From Moraxellaceae bacterium (GTDB lineage Bacteria > Pseudomonadota > Gammaproteobacteria > Pseudomonadales > Ketobacteraceae): a DNA stretch of 5,934 nucleotides. The notes beneath the pieces are model-generated. The model saw only the letters and a list, made by a program, of their open reading frames with translations, did not search any database and had not been told where the DNA came from. Numbering within the stretch: the stretch's first letter is position 1; each line of letters opens with the position of its first letter. This document shows, piece by piece, positions 1 to 5,142 of this stretch. The stretch spans positions 1 through 5,934 of the forward strand of contig NVVG01000216.1 of the NCBI GenBank assembly GCA_002402125.1, read 5' to 3'. The position numbers were made by a program, and so were the translations under genes.

Positions 1-441
1 TTCCCCTCATTGGATTTTCTTGATCTGAGCGACAATGAACTCAGTGACATCGATATCACTCAGAACACAGCGTTGACCTATCTTGATCTGAGCAACAATG
101 AACTCACCGACTTCAATAGCACTCTGAACACGGCTTTGACGTATCTTGATCTGAGCAACAATGAACTCACCGACTTCAATATCACTCTGAACACGGCTTT
201 GACGTATCTTGATCTGACCAACAATGAGCTCACTCAGAACATAAACCCTGTGTTTGCGGCATTAGGGATAGAGGAGGGGGACGCAATTGTATCCTTTAAT
301 GGGATGTCAATTGGGGATCCTATGCAGGATATTAAATTAATCAGTGACGCCCTGCAGGCCTCAGATGGAAATTGTACCGTTGGGATTCAAGACAAAGAGG
401 GTCGCCAGTATGATCAGACATTTCCCTGTGGAGGTCTCTAG
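1..441 (+). CDS. LRR protein with C-terminal PDZ/GspC-like domain, 5'-truncated by window edge
   Basis: The reading frame is open from base 1, so the N-terminus lies outside the window; the TTG at 10 is an internal leucine codon, not a start. Visible residues hold four leucine-rich repeats of 21 residues, pattern LTYLDLSNNELTDFNxTLNTA, the last one shortened. They are followed by about 67 residues beginning NINPVFAALG that resemble a PDZ domain of the GspC/HtrA kind: GIEEGDAIVSFNG, then a helix (MQDIKLISDALQ) and a final strand. The complete paralogue at 4295-4996 shares 58 of the last 67 residues by hand count and is a predicted outer-membrane lipoprotein, so this copy probably has the same signal and location. 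Such LRR arrays usually bind protein or glycan ligands; the ligand here is unknown. Two cysteines in the PDZ-like part (NCT and FPCGGL) are conserved in both copies and could form a disulfide. Confidence 0.85.
   Translation, partial: FPSLDFLDLSDNELSDIDITQNTALTYLDLSNNELTDFNSTLNTALTYLDLSNNELTDFNITLNTALTYLDLTNNELTQNINPVFAALGIEEGDAIVSFNGMSIGDPMQDIKLISDALQASDGNCTVGIQDKEGRQYDQTFPCGGL
10..234 (+). repeat. 63-bp tandem repeats encoding 21-aa LRRs
   Basis: Units begin at 10, 73, 136 and 199, each starting with a TTG leucine codon; the fourth is truncated. Units 73-135 and 136-198 are almost identical (the differences I see are C/G in the second codon and AGC/ATC for Ser/Ile), which implies recent unit duplication. 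Such an array is prone to slippage or unequal crossover, changing LRR number in steps of 21 residues. Confidence 0.85.
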
Positions 442-510
442 TGGGTGATTTCAGTGCTTCACTCAATGTTAGAGCTGCATTAACTGTACTATCTCTGACG
501 GGTCTAGTGG

Positions 511-675
511 AAGAACCCCTAAGTGGTATAGAAAATCTGCTGAACAAGGGAAGTAGAGGCACAGTTTAACTTTGGTGTAATGTATGCGAAAGGGCTAGGA
601 GTGAAGAAAAACGACTCCATTGCTAAAAGATGGTATGGCAAAGCTTGTGATAATCGATTTCGAAAACTCTGGTAA
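511..675 (+). pseudogene. Frameshifted 3' remnant of a Sel1-repeat gene
   Basis: Two adjacent frames together give a Sel1-like repeat. Bases 521-550 read KWYRKSAEQG; after one missing base near 551 the next frame (553-675) reads VEAQFNFGVMYAKGLGVKK, then NDSIAKRWYGKACDN and RFRKLW before TAA at 673. These match the Sel1/SLR consensus (AEAQ.NLG.MY..G.GV, then A..WY.KA), a TPR-like alpha/alpha scaffold for protein-protein contact. There is no start codon or 5' part: coding similarity begins exactly where the upstream direct repeat ends, so the gene was cut by a rearrangement. The frameshift and missing N-terminus make it very unlikely to be functional. It could be the end of a gene whose 5' part is elsewhere in the genome. 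Confidence 0.75.
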
Positions 676-748
676 ATTCTGGGCAATTATTTGGAGACAA
701 CCCAAAGGGTACATTTTGCAATTGAACGTTATACGCACGGAGGTTTAG

Positions 749-796
749 TTGGACCTACAAAATGGGATTCAATTACGATTTAAGATATGGAAATAA
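749..796 (+). CDS. Possible 15-codon leader ORF overlapping the phosphatase start
   Basis: A strong Shine-Dalgarno word GGAGG (739-743) sits 5 bases before a TTG at 749. From there the frame runs MDLQNGIQLRFKIWK and stops at TAA 794-796, inside the start of the phosphatase gene, whose ATG is at 787. The phosphatase ATG has no Shine-Dalgarno of its own and an in-frame stop at 781. The arrangement suggests translation of the minicistron followed by re-initiation on the main gene. The TTG start and small size make this tentative; the peptide itself resembles nothing I recognise. Confidence 0.3.
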   Translation: MDLQNGIQLRFKIWK

Positions 797-1377
797 TATT
801 GTTAAGACATGGTAAGCCTGAAATTGAGATGAAAGGTAGGTTTAACCCTGAAGAATGGCGAGAGTTTTTGAAAAAATATGATGAGGTCCATGTTGACCCA
901 AAATCGCTCCCGTCTAGTGAGGCATTAGAGATTGCATCTTCAAGTGATGTAGTCGTTTGCAGTGAGCTTCTTCGCTCCTCTGAGTCTGCAAAAATACTGG
1001 GTGTAAAAAAGATAGATTTTGAAAATGCATTATTTAACGAGTCTCCAATGCCCCATGGTTTATTCAAAAGGCTGCGTTTAACGCTTTTAGAATGGACCGT
1101 TTTTTACCGTATCGCGCAATGGTTTGGTTACACTATTGGAACTAATGAGACTGGCCGGGAGGGTAATGTGAGGGCTTTAGAGTGCGCAAATTTGTTAGTT
1201 GAGCTGGCTCGGTCGAATAAAAAGGTGTTACATGTGGGGCATTACGGACTAAATTCGTACATAGCGGTACATTTACTAAAGATGGGGTGGGCTGGTAATC
1301 GGGGATATTATCAAAAACATTGGGAGTTTTGGCGATTTAAATATTCGGGTGACCTAAAAAAAGCGATGAAAGGCTGA
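787..1377 (+). CDS. Histidine phosphatase superfamily protein (phosphoglycerate-mutase-like)
   Basis: The 196-residue protein opens with IILLRHGKP: the RHG motif (R7, H8, G9) is the catalytic phospho-histidine site of the family. Other expected parts follow: CSELLRSSESA (second phosphate-binding arginine, R63), a candidate acid at E85 in NESPMPHG, and the second catalytic histidine H152 in HVGHYGLNSYI. Length and motif spacing fit a small cytoplasmic member of branch 1; there is no signal peptide. The substrate cannot be told from sequence. Relatives include SixA-like, CobC-like and sugar-phosphate phosphatases, and members are common as stand-alone accessory genes. The start must lie after the in-frame TAA at 781, leaving ATG 787 as the only good choice; the absence of an adjacent ribosome-binding site is unusual (see the leader ORF at 749-796). 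No partner gene is coupled downstream. Confidence 0.85.
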   Translation: MEIILLRHGKPEIEMKGRFNPEEWREFLKKYDEVHVDPKSLPSSEALEIASSSDVVVCSELLRSSESAKILGVKKIDFENALFNESPMPHGLFKRLRLTLLEWTVFYRIAQWFGYTIGTNETGREGNVRALECANLLVELARSNKKVLHVGHYGLNSYIAVHLLKMGWAGNRGYYQKHWEFWRFKYSGDLKKAMKG

Positions 1378-1499
1378 AGGAAAAATTGGGATATTAATAG
1401 AATTTAGAGAAGGTAATGAGATGGCGCATTTTTTCTTTAATATTTAACCTGCAAGTGACAGCGTTGATCTTTTATTGATCGATAAGGATATGTGCACCA

Positions 1500-1534
1500 C
1501 CAACCCGAGCCAATCCCGTTAGCCGGTTGGGTTT
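1500..1534 (+). terminator. Weak hairpin followed by T tract
   Basis: CCAACC (1500-1505) can pair with GGTTGG (1525-1530), followed by GTTTT and, a little further on, a TTTTTT run. The loop is 19 bases, so the hairpin is much poorer than a typical intrinsic terminator. It lies between the phosphatase gene and the next same-strand gene and may partly insulate them. Confidence 0.2.
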
Positions 1535-1574
1535 TAATGCGTTTTTTGGATGTAGCCACAAAGGATTTGTACAA

Positions 1575-2444
1575 ATGAAATTTGGTTCTAGTTTTATCCC
1601 CCTACTCATACTCTCTATTATTAGCCTCAACACGTTTGCTTCCGTAACGCCTACTCCCGAAGAAACAAAACATGCGTTGGCCACAGCTATAAAATCTAAT
1701 GATGTGCAGCAATTCAATCAATTTATAGATGAATATCAATATTCGGGATGGGAAATTAAAGCCATCTATTATCGCGATAAAATCGCATTGGAACTTGCCA
1801 AGAAAGACGGCAGCGAAGCCGCGTTAACCCGATTTATTGATACCTATCCAGATAGCGGGTGGTTTAATAATGCGGTCTATTATCGTGATAAAATCGCGCT
1901 GGAGCTTGCGAAAAAAGAAGGCAGCGAAGCGGCGTTAAAACGTTTTCTCGAAAAGCACCCAGATAGCGCTTGGTTTAGCAGCGGAGTTTATCACCGCGAT
2001 AGAGTGGCCTATTATAACGCCAAATCTGACGGCACATTGAATGCGTACAATAGTTTCCTACGAAAATATCCGAATAGCGAGTGGAAAGAAAAGGTCGAAA
2101 AACTAGCCCGAACATTGCGATCAAAAGAGAACAAAACAGCTCGTAAGGGTAAATCTAAAAATGAGTTATCCGTCAGTCAACAACGCACCCGCAATGCGCT
2201 AGCAATCTATGAGATAATAAATAGGGATAAGCGAAATGCTGAAAAAATCAAACAAAAAGCCGCGAAAGAAAAACAGTCAAAACTTGCCCGTTGTTATCGA
2301 ATGAAGGATCGCATTCGCAGTTATGATGAGCGCAAGGTTTGGTACGAGCTGGATAAAAAAGGCGACCGTCAATATCTGACCGATAATGACGTAAAGTCGT
2401 TAAAGCAGAAGTTGGCGAAGAAATACCGTCAAACCTGCTCTTAG
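1575..2444 (+). CDS. Secreted protein with 37-residue TPR-like repeats and a basic, DUF4124-like tail
   Basis: I chose ATG 1575 (289 aa) over the TTG at 1527 because AAGGA (1561-1565 region) lies at good distance upstream and because it starts a clear Sec signal: MKFGSS, a hydrophobic run about residues 7-18, and a cleavage motif TFA before S23. The mature part has four tandem 37-residue units (about 41-77, 78-114, 115-151, 152-188), pattern DGSEAALxRFxxxYPDSxWFxxAVYYRDKIALELAKK, resembling the TPR-like repeats of YbgF/BamD-type envelope proteins. Residues 180-240 are Lys/Arg-rich, probably helical. The last 50 residues (RCYRMKDRIRSYDERKVWYELDKKGDRQYLT...C) resemble the C-terminal tail of DUF4124-type gammaproteobacterial proteins; C240 and C288 may form a disulfide. 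The likely location is the periplasm and the role unknown, perhaps scaffolding at the cell wall. It is not evidently in an operon: the next gene is convergent. Confidence 0.75.
   Translation: MKFGSSFIPLLILSIISLNTFASVTPTPEETKHALATAIKSNDVQQFNQFIDEYQYSGWEIKAIYYRDKIALELAKKDGSEAALTRFIDTYPDSGWFNNAVYYRDKIALELAKKEGSEAALKRFLEKHPDSAWFSSGVYHRDRVAYYNAKSDGTLNAYNSFLRKYPNSEWKEKVEKLARTLRSKENKTARKGKSKNELSVSQQRTRNALAIYEIINRDKRNAEKIKQKAAKEKQSKLARCYRMKDRIRSYDERKVWYELDKKGDRQYLTDNDVKSLKQKLAKKYRQTCS
1695..2138 (+). repeat. 111-bp tandem repeats encoding TPR-like units
   Basis: Four units of 111 bases start at about 1695, 1806, 1917 and 2028. The second and third are closest at DNA level, sharing GGCAGCGAAGC and TATTATCG-GATAAAATCGC words; the first and fourth are more diverged. 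The pattern indicates internal duplication of a 37-codon helix-pair module. Confidence 0.75.
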
Positions 2445-2551
2445 CCATAACTCCTAAATGAAACAGAACACCGGATAGGATTTCAAGCATAAAGAAATTT
2501 TTTGGCTGCAGAATCAACGATGGCTATGGATAGCACAGCATTTCCAACGTT

Positions 2552-3124
2552 CTAAAAACAGGCCAAATCGCTATTAAACACCAAGCCTTCTAATGTGTAC
2601 TTTTCAACGACAGCCTTGAACTTTTCACTGGCATAGATATTTAGCAGCTGGTCATAACGTATTTTAAATAACATGTTATCAATAACCATTGACTCATTAA
2701 ACGCCAAACGCTTAATACCCATAAACAACCCTTGAGCGACATCTTGCTCACTATTAGTAAAATCAATCACTTCATCAGATTTTATGTGCAATGTATTAAA
2801 TAAATAATAGCGCTCTGTACCGCACGTCAACTCCAAAAACCCCCCAAACTTTTCCAACTCATCGACAAGTACATCGTGAGCTTTGGCAGAAAGAACCAAA
2901 ATCCCAGTTTGCCAAAACCCTAAATCAGGAATAGGGGTTGCTGTTGGAAACTCCTCAGGCTGAAAAAATTCACAATGAACAGGAACCCACGCTTTCTTAA
3001 CTGATTCACCTTTTACACCGAAATTTAACGCAAAATCGTCACCCATAGCATCATAGATAGCATCAGGGTTTATATGAAAACTTTGATAAGCTTCAACCTC
3101 GGCTCTCAATTTATAAATACTCAT
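2552..3124 (-). CDS. Imm11/DUF1629-like immunity protein, no adjacent toxin
   Basis: The 190-residue protein starts at ATG 3124 with AAGGA about seven bases upstream. The middle and C-terminal parts follow the pattern I associate with the Imm11 (DUF1629) immunity family: PIPDLGFWQTGILVLSAKAHDVLVDEL (about 65-90), ERYYLFNTLHIKSDEVIDFTNSE (104-126), KRLAFNE...FKIRYDQLLNIYASEKFKAVVE (138-174) and a final GLVF. Members of that family neutralise toxin domains of polymorphic secretion-delivered toxins and act in the cytoplasm; there is no signal peptide here. A cognate toxin would be expected immediately upstream on the same strand, but the neighbour there is the PIN toxin gene, 133 bases away, with only short open stretches between. 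The gene is therefore either an orphan immunity gene kept for protection against kin or relatives, or the remnant of a toxin-immunity pair. The family match is from memory of pattern, not a search. Confidence 0.6.
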   Translation of the reverse strand: MSIYKLRAEVEAYQSFHINPDAIYDAMGDDFALNFGVKGESVKKAWVPVHCEFFQPEEFPTATPIPDLGFWQTGILVLSAKAHDVLVDELEKFGGFLELTCGTERYYLFNTLHIKSDEVIDFTNSEQDVAQGLFMGIKRLAFNESMVIDNMLFKIRYDQLLNIYASEKFKAVVEKYTLEGLVFNSDLACF

Positions 3125-3257
3125 GGCTTATTCCTTTACGCTGTCTGGCCTTTCGCCAACATGTACTTCAAGGCAGAAGTCTTTCAATCCCTATATTTAC
3201 ATCCACTAATTATTGGGAAAGCAGACATTCAAAACACAATCGTCCAATCCCTTTTTC

Positions 3258-3683
3258 TTACCCAATGTAATCCCAAGGGTTCAGTGTTTTTAGACCGTCC
3301 AAACAAAAATCGCCGGTATTGCGAGTTATAACGGTCATACCATGAACTAATGCAGTCGCCGCAATCAAGGTATCTCGATACGGCCTTGGATCTGGTACAT
3401 GATACCCAGCACTAACCAAAGCAACTTGTTTATCTACAGAAAGAATACGCCCCTCAAAAGCAGGCAATACATGCTCATTCATCCATTTCCTGAGCACCTG
3501 GCCTTTGACTTCATCTGATCGATCTGCCATCAGTATGCCCAGTTCTATTTCATGAATCGTTATTGATGAAACATACAACAGCTGAGAATCGACTTCTAAA
3601 GACCAAGCTTGAACATTCTTGTTGGCTTTGCCGCTTTTTACTTTTCTAAGCTCTGAAATAACATTGGTGTCCAATAAGTACAT
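3258..3683 (-). CDS. PIN-domain ribonuclease toxin, VapC/FitB type
   Basis: The 141-residue protein fits the PIN family in length and motifs. The acidic metal-binding residues are all visible: D5 in YLLDTNVISELRK, E45 in SSITIHEIELGI, D104 in PRPYRDTLIAATAL, and D125 in ITRNTGDF. PIN toxins of type II modules cleave RNA (often tRNA or rRNA) in a Mg/Mn-dependent way and are held inactive by the antitoxin. The gene follows the antitoxin with only two bases between stop and ATG and no clear ribosome-binding site of its own, so translation is probably coupled and toxin yield kept below that of the antitoxin. Since all catalytic residues are present, the toxin is predicted to be active. The RNA target cannot be inferred. 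Confidence 0.9.
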   Translation of the reverse strand: MYLLDTNVISELRKVKSGKANKNVQAWSLEVDSQLLYVSSITIHEIELGILMADRSDEVKGQVLRKWMNEHVLPAFEGRILSVDKQVALVSAGYHVPDPRPYRDTLIAATALVHGMTVITRNTGDFCLDGLKTLNPWDYIG

Positions 3684-3685
3684 AT

Positions 3686-3931
3686 TTAAAATTCCGCCGC
3701 CGCGGCCTTGTCGGAAAGGTTACCAGGGGTGAACTCGATATCCTCAACACCATCCATAGAGAGCATTTCTCCAATAGATGCTTTTTTAGCTGTCATCGCT
3801 TGATACTCATCATAAGACAACAGGACATGAGAAGGCTTACCACGGTCAGTGATATAAACCGGTCCATTAAGCGCTTCTCTTTTCGCCCTTCCTGTATCTT
3901 GATTAAACTCTCGACTTGAAAGCGTAGACAT
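3686..3931 (-). CDS. Phd/YefM-family antitoxin
   Basis: This 81-residue protein has the Phd/YefM pattern: an N-terminal DNA-binding part (about 1-47) with SSREFNQDTGRAKREALNGPVYITDRGKPSHVLLSYDEYQAM, and a short C-terminal region (about 50-81) ending GNLSDKAAAAEF that would bind and block the toxin. The start at 3931 has GAGG at proper spacing. It is the first gene of a two-gene operon with the PIN toxin, the usual order for type II modules. Antitoxins of this family repress their own promoter, alone and with the toxin, and a palindrome overlapping the likely promoter lies just upstream (3954-3973). Pairing a Phd-like antitoxin with a PIN toxin is a known combination. Confidence 0.9.
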   Translation of the reverse strand: MSTLSSREFNQDTGRAKREALNGPVYITDRGKPSHVLLSYDEYQAMTAKKASIGEMLSMDGVEDIEFTPGNLSDKAAAAEF

Positions 3932-3953
3932 ATTACACCTCTTTACCTGACGA

Positions 3954-4004
3954 ATGTAGCAATGTTACTACATGAAGCCTGAGTGCGCAACCTCATTACT
4001 ACAT
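3954..4004. promoter_or_regulatory. Operator palindrome plus second half-site upstream of the antitoxin gene
   Basis: An imperfect 20-bp palindrome at 3954-3973 has arms ATGTAG and CTACAT, with 8 of 10 position pairs complementary. A further copy of the right arm, ATTACTACAT (3995-4004), repeats GTTACTACAT (3964-3973) at a distance of 31 bp, close to three helical turns. Position and symmetry suit binding by the Phd-like antitoxin and co-operative binding of the toxin-antitoxin complex. The assignment is inferred. Confidence 0.55.
3962..3990 (-). promoter_or_regulatory. Candidate sigma70 promoter for the antitoxin-toxin operon
   Basis: Reading leftwards, TTGCGC (3990-3985) and TAACAT (3967-3962) are separated by 17 bases. 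Each box is a poor match to consensus (3 of 6 and 4 of 6), but the spacing is ideal and the -10 box lies inside the palindrome, as expected for an autoregulated module. Confidence 0.3.
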
Positions 4005-4294
4005 TTGAACAAGGTCTTTTTCCACAAAACGGCCAAAATTAGCTATTCGCGAAAACGCTTAGTCTTCGCTTTAGTGGTCACTCGGGTCGGTGATTTTATT
4101 TCATCAAATTTATTGAAAGCGGACATTGCGGTGAATTTGCTTAGGGTGATGTTTGGTCAGTTTGCAGTTGGCCAAATGGTTTTTTGCCTCCCAACAAGGG
4201 ATTCTAGGGATACGCCCTCTTCTGTACAGATACCCCAAAAAAAAGTACACTATCCCATTAAACGGATGCTACTCCACTCCCAAAGGACTATTCG
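4005..4294 (+). other. Intergenic region and leader of the LRR lipoprotein gene
   Basis: Together with the operator region, this is the longest gap between genes (3932-4294). An open frame covers most of it, but its translation has no recognisable motif, no good ribosome-binding site and an unlikely composition, so I treat it as non-coding. A weak promoter pair, TGTACA (4223-4228) and TACACT (4246-4251) with 17-base spacing, could drive the lipoprotein gene. A clear ribosome-binding site AAAGGA (4282-4287) lies 7 bases before ATG 4295. No terminator, RNA gene or mobile-element end was seen. Confidence 0.35.
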
Positions 4295-4996
4295 ATGACC
4301 TCCCAATATATAAAGCACCTATTCTTTGCCTCTATTCTGATTACATTAACTGCTTGTGGTGGCGGCGGTGGTGGTAGCGATAACTCTGAGCGCAGTATTA
4401 CACCTGATGATAGTGATGGTGATGGGATTGCTAATGATATTGATAACTTTCCGCTAGACGCTATTGAGTTTGAAGATGCCGAATTTGCGCGTTGTATAAA
4501 AGCCACGTTCGATGACATGGAAGCAGTGAGATTATCCGAGATTATTGAGCTGCATTGTTTTGATATGGGCATCACCAGTGTAACCAATCTGCACGCCTTC
4601 CCCTCATTGGATTTTCTTGATCTGAGCGACAATGAACTCAGTGACATCGATATCACTCAGAACACAGCGTTGACCTATCTTGATCTGAGCAACAATTTTG
4701 GGCTCAACGCCATCGAAACCACTTATAACACGGCTTTGACGTATCTTGATCTGAGCAACAATTTTTGGCCCACCGACATTGACCTTACTCCGAACATAAA
4801 CCCCACGTTTGCGGCATTAGGGCTAGAGGAGGGGGACGCAATTGTATCCTTTAATGGAATGTCAATTGGGGATCCTATGCAGGATATTAAATCAATCGCT
4901 GAGGCTTTGGAGGCCTCAGATGGCAGTTGTACCGTTGGGATTCAAGACAAAGCGGGTCGCCAGTATTATCAGACGTTTCCCTGTGGAGGTCTCTAG
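4295..4996 (+). CDS. LRR surface lipoprotein with Ca-binding motif and C-terminal PDZ/GspC-like domain
   Basis: This is a complete 233-residue gene with ribosome-binding site AAAGGA 7 bases before ATG. Residues 1-21 form a lipoprotein signal with lipobox LTAC; Cys21 is followed by six glycines, and Gly at +2 predicts sorting to the outer membrane by the Lol system. Residues 39-55 (DSDGDGIANDIDNFPLD) are a TSP3-like calcium-binding motif. Residues 62-104 form an N-cap (RCIKATFDD, then LHCFDMGITSVTNL), perhaps with a C67-C88 disulfide. LRRs cover about 105-168, with an intact first unit and altered second (22 residues) and third units. Residues 170-230 are PDZ-like (GLEEGDAIVSFNGMSIGDP, then MQDIKSIAEALE), similar in pattern to the C-terminal domain of type II secretion GspC. 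The likely role is ligand binding at the cell surface or in the periplasm; partners are unknown. It is a paralogue of the gene at the left edge. Confidence 0.88.
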   Translation: MTSQYIKHLFFASILITLTACGGGGGGSDNSERSITPDDSDGDGIANDIDNFPLDAIEFEDAEFARCIKATFDDMEAVRLSEIIELHCFDMGITSVTNLHAFPSLDFLDLSDNELSDIDITQNTALTYLDLSNNFGLNAIETTYNTALTYLDLSNNFWPTDIDLTPNINPTFAALGLEEGDAIVSFNGMSIGDPMQDIKSIAEALEASDGSCTVGIQDKAGRQYYQTFPCGGL

Positions 4997-5073
4997 TGGG
5001 TGATTTCAGTGCTCACTCAATGCTAGCGCTGCATCATCCGCATTAACTGAGCTATCTCTGACGGCTGTTGTGG
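4598..5073 (+). repeat. Long direct repeat, right copy
   Basis: This segment is homologous to 1-510 and includes the last part of the lipoprotein gene and about 77 bases after its stop. The start given is where the left copy enters the window, so the true repeat may be longer. Similarity ends at GTGG (5070-5073); the following DNA leads into the 3' end of the uvrA-like gene, unlike the left copy, which continues into Sel1 sequence. Confidence 0.85.
4607..4798 (+). repeat. Degenerate LRR-coding repeats in the full-length paralogue
   Basis: Units start at 4607 (63 bp), 4670 (66 bp) and 4736 (partial). Each of units two and three begins with a framework of about 27 bases, TTGACSTATCTTGATCTGAG plus CAACAAT, identical to the corresponding units of the left copy. 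The rest of the unit is different (NFGLNAIETTYNTA and NFWPTDIDLTPNIN instead of NELTDFNxTLNTA). Confidence 0.75.
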
Positions 5074-5142
5074 TTTACTAAAGCTCTTGCTTCACCGGTA
5101 ATGGGGATCAGCAATTTAACGCGTCCATATTGGTTCATTACA

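Larger units (their letters stand above)
1..510 (+). repeat. Long direct repeat, left copy (LRR-PDZ gene 3' end plus downstream DNA)
   Basis: This segment is homologous in the same orientation to 4598-5073. The first 99 bases are identical by eye, the LRR variable parts differ, the PDZ-coding part is highly similar, and similarity continues past the stop codon for about 70 bases. It ends at GTGG (507-510), after which this copy enters Sel1-repeat sequence. The left limit of the repeat is outside the window. Relative to the right copy, the 3' non-coding part lacks 9 bases between two GCAT words, as expected from a short-repeat deletion. Confidence 0.85.

Noticed and set aside
700..740. Possible integron attC end (GTTATAC at about 729) before the phosphatase gene
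   Set aside because: No complementary R'' partner or paired inner boxes were found within 150 bases upstream, and no matching site follows the phosphatase gene.
1416..1478. Small hydrophobic ORF starting MRWRIFSLIF after the phosphatase gene
   Set aside because: The Shine-Dalgarno spacing is too short for this ATG, and the better spaced ATG at 1421 gives only eight codons; nothing supports expression.
1442..1524. ATTTAAC and GTTAGCC as attC core sites between phosphatase and TPR-like genes
   Set aside because: The two cores are not complementary and the DNA between them does not fold as an attC site.
1527..1574. TTG 1527 as start of the TPR-like protein
   Set aside because: It would put 16 extra residues, including a cysteine and histidine, before an otherwise standard signal peptide, and it lies in the weak hairpin without a ribosome-binding site.
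2445..2551. Search for a bidirectional terminator between the convergent genes
   Set aside because: A TTTTTT run at about 2499 is present but no stem precedes it on either strand.
3074..3331. Plus-strand frame over the ends of the Imm11-like and PIN genes
   Set aside because: It is the opposite-strand shadow of two well supported genes and has no ribosome-binding site or motif.
3972..4298. Open frame of 108 codons before the lipoprotein gene
   Set aside because: No recognisable motif or ribosome-binding site; it starts inside the toxin-antitoxin operator and ends over the lipoprotein start.
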